Assembly (NCBI RefSeq): GCF_000150275.1
Contig: NW_002060956.1
Coordinates: 1,263,207-1,327,206 of the forward strand
Length of the DNA: 64,000 nucleotides
Direction of reading: 5' to 3'
Origin: Trichoplax adhaerens
Taxonomy: Eukaryota > Placozoa > Uniplacotomia > Trichoplacea > Trichoplacidae
The notes below the pieces were generated by a model. The model saw only the letters and a list, made by a program, of their open reading frames with translations. It was not told the DNA's origin and did not search any database. The position numbers were made by a program, and so were the translations under genes. Positions 24,522-36,627 of the stretch are shown here, piece by piece; positions within the stretch are counted from its first letter, which is position 1; the number at the start of each line of letters is the position of its first letter.

Positions 24522-27500
24522 TTAGCCTAAATTAATCTCTACATCTGGTACTGAAACTTGATCCAAAGATACTAATTTCTTTAATTCCTCTAAGCTGGAC
24601 ACAAATTTGATCTTCCTGCCAAATTTAGGGCTAAACAAATAAACAGGAGAACATCAATCCGTCATTTCAATAATATCAAATATAGAATAATGTGCATAAA
24701 AATTGTGCGATCACTGGCGATGATTTCTTGAAACTATTAGCTCAGAAAGTAATGCAGATCTACGGATAACATTGTTAAGAAATACTAACCTAATAAAGAG
24801 CTTTGTAAGCCTAACGACTGTTTTCAGTTTAAACGATGGGCGAAGTATATATAAGCCTTGTAAATTCTTTCGCAATCTAACATTACAATAGTGGAATATC
24901 ATGTGTTGTCGCATTTTATAGTCCAGAATCGATGTTGAAGTACAATGACACGATCTATGTCCATAAACAAGTACGATCTAACTGTTAAAAGCATATTTTG
25001 ACTAACCTTCTGTCTATAGTTTTGTAACACTTTTTAAGCCACTTAAAGCTAGGGAATGAATCTTTAGACATTCCTCCATTGAAAAATATTATTCGATATT
25101 GTTGTACAACCAGGGTTTCCACTGTACTCATGACATATCTAAAATTACGAGAAATCCGAAATGCGATGTAAATAAAATCAATAGAAAATTAACTTCAAAG
25201 CTAAACGTAAAGTATATACGCGTACGTAACCACATACAAAAATAAATGGTCCAGGATATAGCTGTAATTAGGTTCTGATTTCTTAGGCATGTAACAACCC
25301 GAAAATACAATTAGAGCGCTACCGTCGTGCGTATAGCCTGAAATTTGATAAGTAAGCAATTAATAAAACTATCCTCATTTAGGAATTTATAAGACTGCAT
25401 CACTATGTTATTACCAAATAATATCGTTTTTTCGTGATGCAACTAACCTCCGTGGCTGACCACCTTTCTGTAGGCTTCCACGATTCTAAGATCAAGTTCC
25501 TTTGATTCTCCTCCAATATTAACTAAGCGCCATGTACGAGTATCTGATAGTTCTTCCTCTGCTGTATATTCTTCAATAGCATCTGGGTCAATATTGCTAC
25601 CATACATTTTACACGAAACAATAACACATTAGCCGTCGAAATGTCGTTAGCAAATCTACAATAAAGGTATTTACACACACAAAAAAGAGGTAAAATAAAT
25701 TATAATCCTGATAAATAAGATACAGTAGCGGATATACCTAATAGATCGTGGCACTTTTAGTTTCCTTGGCTGCGACTTCGATTTAGGCAGAGTATCATCT
25801 TCAGTTGCTCCACTTGTGCTTTCCTGTTTGGTATTTTCCGGTATGCTTTCGGTTGAGGGTGGTATACTAGCAGTGCTATCATCGGCAGTTGCTGCTGGCG
25901 AAGTTAAAGATGTAGAAAGCGTCGCTGGGACTTTCAATACTGATTTACGTTTACCTTCTCTATTAAATGAAGATGGCCGAGCTACAGGAGATTGATTATT
26001 TTGACTGTTGCCAGCAACTGCCTCTGTGTTATCTTGCTCTTTAGTATCGGTTAGTTCACTTTCGATATTTTCACTACCTGTAACTTCAACTTCCCCCGAT
26101 GATAAATTAGTATCTTTGGAATCAAGCGTGCTTATTTTATTATCCACAGGCTTATAGGCGTATTTATCGTTTTCCGTAGCGGTATTGCTATTACCAGAGT
26201 TTATCTGAATTAATCTAGAATCGCTAAGCGCATCAGTTATAGCACAAGCTGTTATTCTGCAAGCAACAGGCTCAGCAGTTGTAGTCATATTGTCAACTTT
26301 TTCAGTATCATGGTCCAGGTTGCATTGTTTATCTAATGGAGCATCATCTTTAATTCTATTATCTTGACTATCAGTTAAAATTTCTCTTTGTTTTAAACTA
26401 TCAGATTCGTGTTCTACTTTACCAGCTATTTCTATGTTACTACTATTATCTAACTCAATAGTATTTACGTCTTCTACTATACTCTGACTAGTGTGATCGC
26501 ATTCTGGCTCACTCTGATTAGAAACTGATGTCGCATCTATAGTACTATCATTTGTAGACGATTGTGGAATATTTGTAGGACTAGACGCTGCGATAATAAT
26601 TGTAGAATTAATCTCATTGTCAACATTTTCAGTTACGGATTCCTCATGATTCGATTCAACTTCAATACCATCTTGATTTGCAACTAATGTAGCATCTAAT
26701 AAGGAATCATTCAAACATGATTCTACAGCGATTTCAGAATTAGATGCTGCAATGATCGTTGCATTTACATCATGATTAACGCTTGGGTTTTCAGGTTCTT
26801 CTTGGGGTGTATCAAGCGTTTTTTCGACGATATTATTCATAAAAGCTGTAGATTGATCTTTACTATCTTGAATGCATGTTTCGTAATTGGATACTGATAA
26901 ATTCGTAGTTTGTAATCCTTCATCTTTATCCATTATGCTACTATCAGCCATAACGACAGTGGATTGGAGCATGCTTTGATTTCCAGTAAAAGAGTTCTGA
27001 TCGTAAGATTTGCTATTTGATTGCTCATCATTAATATATGAAGTTTCATTATCCGCGACCGAATCTCCAATAGCTGTGCAAAACTGTACATTAGATTCAT
27101 CCTCCGCGAGACTAGATACAGTTGTTCGATCTGCAATATTTTGGCCTTGATTTGTCTTGTCTAAATTAAACATTCCCTCTCGTCTCGGAGATTCCTCAGG
27201 AATAGGTGAAAGTTCAGGTAAATAAATGGCATCAGTCTGCGGTATATCTTCAGGAGCAGATACGTCAATAGCCTTTGGTTTATATATGTTTGCTATGCTA
27301 TTATCTGCGTTATGTGAGGATGATTCGCAAACGTCGTTAGAAGTTTCAGGAAAGGAAACGGTAGTTGTGACATTGTATGAAGGTGATTCTTCATCAATAG
27401 GAGATAAAGGAGTTGACTGACTATTTTCCGACGTGTCCACTACTTTTAACTCATGAGAAGCAACATTCTTCGTGTCAGTTTCCCCTAATGACCTGTAAGA

Positions 27501-30500
27501 TAATATTTTTTTGTTCAATGTATTTTCTTGTTGATAATTTAAGTTTTCCAGTGGTTCATTCACATCATATGATGCAGTCACTTCACTGTCGCTATTATCA
27601 GAGATCTCTAAGGTACCCTCGGCTTGATTTTCATCGATAATAGTTGCCGAAGTCGGCGAACTTTCTGATTCCAAGTTTAGTTTAGAAACTTTTAACAATT
27701 TTACAGATTCTTCTGTAGTCGTTTCCAATTCGGGCGACGCAAGGTCTACGCATTCGTTGTTCACCTGATTCACAGTGTAGCTACCAGAATTTTGTGATTC
27801 ATCATCATTATTATTAACAATAATATCTTCGTTATCTACTTCCTCTATGCTATCATGTGGATCAGGTGCAATTTTATCGGTGCTGTCAGCATTACTGGCA
27901 ACACTAAAAGCATCACTATTAGAATTAGCAGTTGAAACATTTATAGGCTCAGCGTGCGGCGTGATATCAGCAATAAGTGCAGCTAAAGCAGAATTAAAAA
28001 GAGTAGTGCTACATTACAAACTATGAGTAACTTATACGCGATAGACAATTGCCCGATATGCGAATGTGCGACCATCCATACTAAAAAAATAAATTAAAAA
28101 TTTACCATCACTTGTACAGATTTCACTATTCATGTTTTCCGTCTTGGTTTCATTCTCTAGCGATTTCAAGCTATAGTATACATTAGCGAGAGTAATAACA
28201 TCACGATTAGAGATTGAAAATGATATCTAAGTCATATATATATATATATAGTTATCAAATGTAAAATAAGTGATTCCATGTAACCTTACGGCATTTAACA
28301 AACATATAAATTAGCTACCTTTCGCTAACTAACATTACTAAATAAATTACAATCGTCAAAGAATAAAAGTGTATTTTATAATTTGTCATAATTAGACAAC
28401 AATGATTATTTAAATACTAACCCTGTATTTAAAAATTCCTTCACTAAGGGCATAATGACTTTTCGCGAATCTTTAACGTTAAGCTGTTTGAATATTTGCA
28501 TACACGGATGAGGACAATCAACTGCTTCAATTTTCAAAGTTGGAGCACGAGATAGGAAAAGGCCAATTTTTGTCCCATTATCATTACATGCTTTCTCATA
28601 GACCAGTAATTGACGTTTAGCAATGTCAGATTCGAAGTAGAAGGACATAATGACAAAGCCAGCTAAATTCTTTTCATCGCCGAATGCCGACACATCGTTA
28701 ACGAACTGATTACGTTCAATAAATTCTTCCATTGGGATAGTAACGGAACTGATACCCACAGATTGGTCCAAGGCAGCTATGGATTTATAATCTTTCCTTA
28801 ATAAATCATACGTACTAAGATGGCTAACGTTAAATTTAGCTTCCTTCATCTTGTCATATAGTTCCAATCTACTAAAGGGTAATTCATCAAAGTCGACATA
28901 GGTTTCTAATTTATTGGCAATTTCTATATCTTTCTCAGTAGTCCGAGCAAAATTCACATCTAGATTTGCGGTATCGACAATTATCGCCGATAATAGGAGT
29001 AAACCAACCTAAAAAGTAAAATTTCGTACATGTTTAACTCGAAATGAAGTATTAAACGACGAAGATATTATTTAACATTTTCGTAGCATTTGCGTTAATT
29101 TTAATTTCGTAAGTTGTTATACTTCTGTTACCTCATTATCAATTAGAGAACAATCACCATCCATCAGCTGTTCAGCAATAAGCGTTGCGCAAGAACCCAC
29201 CGGTTCAAGAATAATATCACATTCTGGAAATTGATCTTCATCCAAGTGATGGTCAACTATATCTGTAATACAATCTGCTAATTGTTCATGTTTATTGGAT
29301 AAGCGATTGTGATCGACAATTGTTAAGCTAAGTTTATTAGCGTCATAAAGGGCTTGGAGATCGATTTCATCAGCAAATGTTAACAGATTCTCTTTCAATT
29401 TAATTGACTTGAATAGATATGAGATCTCCGCTCGTAATTGAAAATCTTTCCTAGGGATGTCAATAACTGGTATGACCCGCACGTTACTTTCTGTTAAGCT
29501 CCTCTATAATGGTAATATACAAAAATGTAGACATTTTTTTAAATTTGTGACTAACTTTTAATTTGCTGGGATAAAAATTTCTTCTTATGCCATATGCATG
29601 TGATACCATGTGGTTGCTAACTGCAACAGCTCAAATATATGACACCATTATACCGTAGTAACGATTACATAATTATGTCAAGAAAAATCTGGATTATGGG
29701 AAATTCCGAATTTATGAAAATTAGCATCATCCGTACTAGATTTTTTTTTACATTTTGCAAAATTACCAACCCTATATCTAACTTTAGATCACTTGCTATG
29801 CTCATATCTGGTAATATTAATAGCCCATTCAAGTAGTCTACCGACTCAAACCATAATTATTTAAGATTCATGCTGCACTATAGTAACATTCATCGTAACT
29901 GATACCAACAAACATTATACATCTATTGATGATAAATGTATACGACATTCAAGGGTTACCGGATATTATACTTTATGAAAATTCTAGCAATGTATCAATT
30001 ACTACGTTTCTTTATCAAAGTTACCAGTCTCTAATATTCTGATAACCGACCAGTAATATATTAAACTAAATTTTCCCGATAAATTTATACGAATTTAGTG
30101 CTCTTAATCCTCTTATACTGTCTAAGTACATACTATAGTACAAATGATTAATTATCAATTCATCCTGCTACTTCAATATCATTACATAAACGATTGTAGT
30201 AGTTCATTCTGTAACGAATATATGAAGATACCCATGATTACATCTATTACGGTACATTATACTTCATATTATTTAGTAGAACATATAGTAGCTATTGCAT
30301 CCTAACTACAATAATTATCGCAAGAATATAATCGTACGCAAATGTAGTATAATGTACGCAAGTTGCTATTACTGTAGTCGATTAAATGTGATAGCTTATC
30401 CAGCCACAAGAAACATAATTGGATATCAGTAAGAATCTTCATCTCACATTTATAAATGAAATATCTCTGATATATATGAATAATATATAGAATACGAGAG

Positions 30501-30976
30501 GATAAAAGTTATCGACGTCTTATACCATCTAATGCACTACTTCTGTTAAGCATAGGGTGTTGCATAATACACATGCAGACTAAATGCGCTTGCATATAAT
30601 GAGCAACTATAATTCAAAAATTCTTTACTCTGGTTATGTAAAATAAGACTATAACATTACAGATCCGTTCTTAATTAACTAACGTATATGTATTGTAAGG
30701 CGATGAAATATTGATTGGCCGAAAGCATTATATTGTTTGTAAAGTGGAAATAAACAGTATTACTTATTGTTCATAGTTGACCATCAACACTATATTATTT
30801 GTACCATAAACAGTAGTTTCGCTATACTTTGTCATCAATGATTCAATTTATTTTTTCTAGTATCTTACCTGAGCTAGAAAATAGGCATACGTTATTGAAC
30901 AAACTATGGAATCTAAATCTGCTGCTTCATTCCCCATAACTATATGAATATTTTCTTTGACTTCAACAAGGGATGA
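24522..30976 (-). CDS. PRUNE2: PRUNE2-like protein: DHH-DHHA2 phosphoesterase fused to a BCH (BNIP-2-type) domain; first coding exon missing
   Basis: Minus-strand exons in order: 30976-30869, 29503-29132, 29008-28422, 28170-28106, 27982-25738, 25596-25448, 25337-25238, 25138-25007, 24876-24790, 24630-24522. All phases close, giving 1317 residues. DHH motifs visible: GNEAADLDS (I), DEID (II), VDHN then DIVDHHLDED (III), AIIVD (IV). DHHA2 follows in the third exon. The fifth exon encodes about 748 acidic Ser/Thr/Asn-rich residues, probably disordered. The last five exons give the BCH/CRAL-TRIO-like domain: EYTAEEE, VEAYRKVVSHGGY, FFNGG, KWLKKCYKTIDRR, RKNLQGLYILRPS. Prune proteins hydrolyse short polyphosphates or cyclic nucleotides; BCH domains bind Rho GTPases, GAPs or lipids (family knowledge). 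The exon carrying the initiator Met must lie above 30976. Human PRUNE2 has the same order but is much longer. Confidence 0.9.
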
Positions 30977-33305
30977 CTAGAAAAAAAAGGATTAACATGT
31001 AAATTAATTTAAGATAGGCAAATTTCGCCACTTTAAAATTTTAAAATGAAAAATAGTTCTATAGTAATAAGTGAAGTTTCCAAAAGCATAAAATAAAATC
31101 TGTACACAGAGTAATTTTTTAGAGAGACTAATCTGTAATAAACTTAAAAAATAGATCACCCGTGTTTACAGTGGCACGACAACAATTAAGAAAAAAATTA
31201 TAGGATACATCCTCTACAAATGTTCACACGATGAAGTACTAGTCAATTCATTACTCTCTATATTCTGAACGTTAATTTATCTACACTGTTGGCTCGTTTT
31301 TCGGCTTCATTGTCAAATAAATTCCTAAGTTTTTATAATATTAATGCAGTGCTTATTTAACAAAGACAACAACTACTTCCTATATGTACAGTACTAGGGT
31401 AAATTAATTATTTCCGCCATGAAATCAAACTTGAAGCAAGTTCGATCAAGATAAAACTTGCTATCCAAGTAATAGTGCAATTAACGCCGTTTCTCTATTA
31501 ACGGTACATTAGATTTCATAGTCGAGATTACCAGTGTGATGGAATACGGTATCAATCCGGTTATCATCATGCAAACATTATAAAATAACTTAAAAATTAA
31601 AATTAATCCATGGTACTGTATCGCGGGCTATGATAACATTGTTCGCATTTAATCATCTTTTATCTTAAAATTGTTATTTCTCCCTTTCCCCTCCCCCCCC
31701 CTCAAAAATAAAAATAAAAGGAAGATGGATGATACGATCATACTGTGTCTTCTTGCTGGCATAAAATCAAGTAAGAATATCGATTAGAAATTGTAGATAA
31801 AAAAGTTGGCGTCATAACGTATGGAAATGCTCGTTTTATGGTAGCTTGTGAAGGGGTTCATTTTATTTCGATCGCTGCTACCTATGTACGAGTATAATTA
31901 TTCAAACAATTCAACTACTGAGGTAATAATATTCTTATGATGATGAAAATAATATTAGATATCGGTATGGTCAAGTTGAAAAAATTAGTAAGCTTCTTCC
32001 GATCGTGTTAATCAATAATTCATTAATCGTCCTATCTTTGGCTATAGAAAGTATCATAGCTACGATAAGATCAATGTGTGTCGTTTATGATTAGTCTAGG
32101 AAAAATGAAGCCTACTTGAACATGTCCTATTGGAAGACTATCTTGCACCTTGGCTGTAGTATTAAAATCATCATGTACGGTTAGTACACAAGATCGTTCC
32201 ATGTTAGCATCAATATTAGCATAACTAAACAATTGAGTATAGTATATCCACGATACGAATGACAGATTATTCCAAGTGACGATAATATGCAAAGACGTCA
32301 AGGTATGAATGTGGTTTCTTTAAAAAAGATCGCAGCACTTGATGAGTGAATAATGCAGGTATAAAACCAATGTTACGTGTATACTAGACCTGATAGCATT
32401 TTCAAGCATGTGTCGAGGATAACGAAGTCAAATGTATTCCTACATCGCTATTGCTAGCATTTATTTCCTGTCCACTCTTATAGAAGAAGAATCCCGCATG
32501 ATCGTAAAAATAATAAGGGTAGCAAGCCTATACCTTGAACTACCTTCACATAACCTAAACTGAATCTTGGTCAACCCATAGGCCAATGATCAACATGGTT
32601 CTATCGACAGTTGGAAGGCATTTTGTCACTATCCTATCTATCCATGAAGAGTAAGCTATACGCGTACGTGTAGGTATCGATCGATGTTGAACAGCAGCCA
32701 TTCATTTATGCATGACATGATGGGATGATTACTGGCTGCTTTGGACAGTACAGTCGTTGATTACCGTTGACAGCGAAAATTTGAAAATGATGAGCGTGTA
32801 TTTACTTTCGAATACTTGTACACGGTATTAAGGGATTAATCTGATCTCCATGTCCAACTAGAATCCACTTTGTAAGTAGAACAATAGCGGTACAAACCGT
32901 CAAAATGAATCAAATACATTATTATATCGACGATGTCCACGTTGACTAAAAAAGAAGATTGAAAATTAGCGCGACCTACCATCAAGCTCGCCATGCATGA
33001 CTATCAAAGTGGACGGTAGACCCATCCTTTGACAATCGATTGGGGATCAATTTTCATTGTAAAATGAAGATTTGCAAGAGGATCAAACCACTAAAGGTAG
33101 CATTGTATCTAATCAGCTTAGCGACGAGCATTAAATACACTCATTGATGAAGAAAAAAATAATTGTATCCAAGCATAGCAAACTATGTGGATTAAGCACA
33201 TTGAATCAACCTATCTATCAATGAGGTCGTTTTCATGCGTCTGCATCCGCCTATCGCAATATTGGTGATAGAATGTAATGTTGAACATGAAGATTATTCA
33301 AGACA

Positions 33306-33333
33306 TATCGGATAGAATATAACCTATCCGATA
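33306..33333. repeat. Perfect 10-bp inverted repeat with 8-nt loop
   Basis: TATCGGATAG (33306-33315), loop AATATAAC, then CTATCCGATA (33324-33333). The arms are perfectly complementary. It could be a protein-binding palindrome or a chance hairpin. Confidence 0.8.
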
Positions 33334-34310
33334 GTAGCTCAGTATCGATCATTGTAAAGCACTATTTTATCGAATTGGACTGAATTTAGAAAGCCTATCA
33401 GCTAGAATAGAAGCAATTTCAACATACGCCATGTCCACTGATTGAAGAGTAGACTAGCAATAGTACTATGATGTCGCATGCACTCTCATTGGCTTGTAGT
33501 ACTATCGTCTCAGCGAGTATGGTGCCCTTAGGCTAACAGGACACACAACGTCTATTCTCAACCTTGTCTAAAAGAACGATAGATCCACCTTCAGATTTAG
33601 CTTGATAAAGATGTGTTAGCAACTTACATGGGTGTATTTTTTACTTGTTCTGAGATATCTTTCCATGATTTGATGTCAATTTGAAGCAAGGAGGGCAAAA
33701 AGGTGCAAGGTGTTGCAGGCAAATCAGCCTTTTGAAAATGTTCCACATCGAGATGGAAGCTACATACGCTGCCCTCGACACTCTACCATGGACGCTACAA
33801 CATAACCCTTGCTGCTATACTGTACGCAGTAGTACTGCCGAAAAGCCGAGTACAGTATGGACGAATTGGTAGGCTGGTGCCATGGTATGTCATTTCCAGT
33901 GCTTGATGCTACAGTACTGTCGTACAAAGTATTGTAGAATGCAGACTGTACACGGTACAGTAGTGGTGGTCTGGTTCCGGAACGATACGGTAACGTAACG
34001 TAATGTTGCTTGCATTTTCTACGCAATACTGTTCCTACCCTACTGTATCATGCTCGACTTATGATATTCTACTGTAAGTGTACAACAGTGATCGATGGTG
34101 ATGGTATGCTGGGTAGCAGCCTTGCAAAAGCGAGCCTACACTGCTGTTGCCAGACGTGCCACGATCGTACGTGATGTTGACAAAAAACGTGGTGACAATT
34201 TTTACTGGTCAATTTACTGTACCGGTAGACTGGAACGGGTACGCTTACTGATGGTGACTTCAACTGACCTGATTGGGCGGTACGATCGACCAGACGCGTC
34301 ACCCTAGTCG

Positions 34311-34799
34311 ATGGAGTTCGCTCCGTTACCGCACCACAGTACAGTGTACTGTACGCGAACAGAGGCACAGTACTGTACACTGTACTGTCAAATCAGTTCA
34401 AATAGCGGGTTGACGTTGTTTTCACGTCAAGCGTTTGCACGTCAACCTCAAGTCAATCGACGTGCAGTACTCGATGGAGTTCGCTCTGTTACCGTACCAC
34501 AGTACAGTGTACTGTACGCGAACAGAGGCACAGTACTGTACACTGTATAGTTCAAATGACCAGCCAAATAGCGGGTTGACGTTGGTTTCACGTCAAGCGT
34601 TTGCACGTCAACCTCAAGTCAATCGACGTGCAGTACTCGATGGAGTTCGCTCTGTTACCGTACCACAGTACAGTGTACTGTACGCGAACAGAGGCACAGT
34701 ACTGTACACTGTATAGTTCAAATGACCAGCCAAATAGCGGGTTGACGTTGGTTTCACGTCAACCGTTTGCACGTCAACCTCAAGTCAATCGACGTGCAG
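34311..34799. repeat. Three-copy 166-bp tandem repeat carrying GTAC palindromes
   Basis: The landmark ATGGAGTTCGCTC starts at 34311, 34474 and 34640 (spacing 163 and 166). The second and third units are almost identical and the first is more diverged. Each unit contains ACAGTACAGTGTACTGTACGC and CAGTACTGTACACTGTA, then GTTGACGTTGNTTTCACGTCAA and GTCAATCGACGTG. It is GC-richer than its surroundings and looks recent. Open frames running through it are a by-product: 166 is not a multiple of three, so the same peptide reappears in successive frames. Confidence 0.92.
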
Positions 34800-36627
34800 T
34801 GCCTTCATTCTTTTGCCTGTCACGCCACCATAATGGCTCCACTCTACTCTACGGTAGACGGCAGGATGGATCAGAGACTGCTGACCAAAATGAAACTTTT
34901 CAGCAAAGAAGATGAACATTACTGAACTACTCAAACAATTTTTAATTTCTACCACCATTGTATGAGTGGAGAATGGACACTGTGCTGTACTTGACAAAGT
35001 AGCAGTAAGGGATTGTCAACGTTCAAAAAAAACAACGTTTCTCTTGCCTCTTTTGATACAACAGCAACTCCTTGACCTGAAGTGAATATGATGGTGTCGT
35101 GCTGGAAAAGTAGTGAAATAAATGCAATGCTTCAAAATCATCTCCAAAAGATGGATGATACAGTGATATACTGTAGGACAGAATCTGCAAATGAATGAAT
35201 TGATTACTAAGTTGTATTTCAGTTGTGCTACGCTAACAAAACACGGAGTGCAGCAGCACTCTATTCTTTGTACTAGTCCTGTATTGCAGGGCTTATGTTA
35301 ATGCTCACACGACATAAAATCGTCTCCATAGCTCCAAAATGCCTTTTGCCAAGTATTCTACAACTAGGATCATAACTTATCATAGCTGAACCTCTATATC
35401 ATGCCATATCAAACATCCCGGGCTGATGGACTCTGATCATGATGATAAAAGACACTACTTATATATTCATGCAACTGCAGTTAGAGGGTAAAGGTGTTCA
35501 AGCGCTCGAGCATGTAATTAGCAACTGTGTTGCTTGGCAATTTGGACTGGTAAAGATAATCTAATCAAGTGGTGTAACCACATTCTGAAATAACTATAGT
35601 CCTACCCTAGCATAATACAATAATATTCAGAGTCTGGTGCATAATGGATACATGTTTACCTCCATGGCTCCATCTACTGCAGTACTGTATGTTCGTCCCT
35701 TTCCCTTACCACAATGGATTAGGGTGGGACCCATCGAAAAAGGAAATTTTTTTCTCTCCTTTTTCAGATATTTCTGGCTGTAAGTCGTGCTGTGCTGTTG
35801 CCAAACATGCATTGCAATAACTTTAAGCTACGATATTGAACCCTACTATCTAGGTAAAGATGAAATTGCCCTTAATATCTATGAAAAGCTTTCTAATACA
35901 TCAATCTAACCTTTTTCTCTACCCCTTCCACCCAAGTACAAGTTTCTGTAGCAGAGCAGACAGACATTGTACCCTTACTAATTACCTCTACAACGATTAC
36001 TAAGTTGATCCATGGCCAATTAGTTACGTTCAAATTATAGCAATGATAACACAGCATACCGTGGATACTAATAGTATTATTACATAGCTCAATTACACCA
36101 GTTATCATAACTTTGATATTACTTAGCTAAAACAATCATACCCAAAGGCTCTTTATTGGCAACCATCGATTGAAATTGCAATAACAATTTGCAATTGTTT
36201 TCCACAAAATGCCCCCTCATAAATTAAACAAAACAGCGTTCATTCCATAGAGCAATGGAAATAATATAATCATGTCCTATTCAGACTTGATATTGTTTTA
36301 ATTAATAAGCACGGCATCTCATTAAAGATGTTGTGCATAACGTGGATGAACAGTACTGTATACGAAGAATGTTATGGATATCAAATCTCTGCTTACCTTA
36401 TTGTATTCTCCATCATATTCAGCTCATTTAAGCTAGGATATACTGTACGCTATGGACATAAGTGAAAAAGCTATATATAGTCAATTTTTATCCTTGATTG
36501 AGTAAGATACCTTACGACGTGCTAATTATTACTCGCGATAGCACTCAACTCACTGAACGGAAATACAATATTAAAAAAAAATAATAGTTAAACCACAATC
36601 AATCAGTTCTTTCCTTATAAAGTTCAT

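Larger units (their letters stand above)
30977..36627. other. Gene-poor region between the PRUNE2-like gene and coronin
   Basis: 5.6 kb between two divergently transcribed genes. It should hold the unfound first exon and promoter of the PRUNE2-like gene, and the coronin promoter. It contains a C-rich run near 31684-31700, a perfect 10-bp inverted repeat at 33306-33333 and GTAC-rich palindromes from about 33.8 kb. A 166-bp tandem repeat lies at 34311-34799. Open frames at 33681-36108 are short or repeat-derived and show no family resemblance. Confidence 0.5.

Noticed and set aside
30977-32300. Candidate first exons for the PRUNE2-like gene (minus-strand ATGs near 31420 and 31820)
   Set aside because: None gives a phase-0 donor with residues like a prune N-terminus, so the first exon is left unassigned.
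34069-34915. Several overlapping plus- and minus-strand open frames with a shared Tyr/Thr/Val-rich peptide
   Set aside because: They are translations of the 166-bp tandem repeat. Because 166 is not divisible by three, the same peptide appears in successive frames; there is no family match and no splice context.
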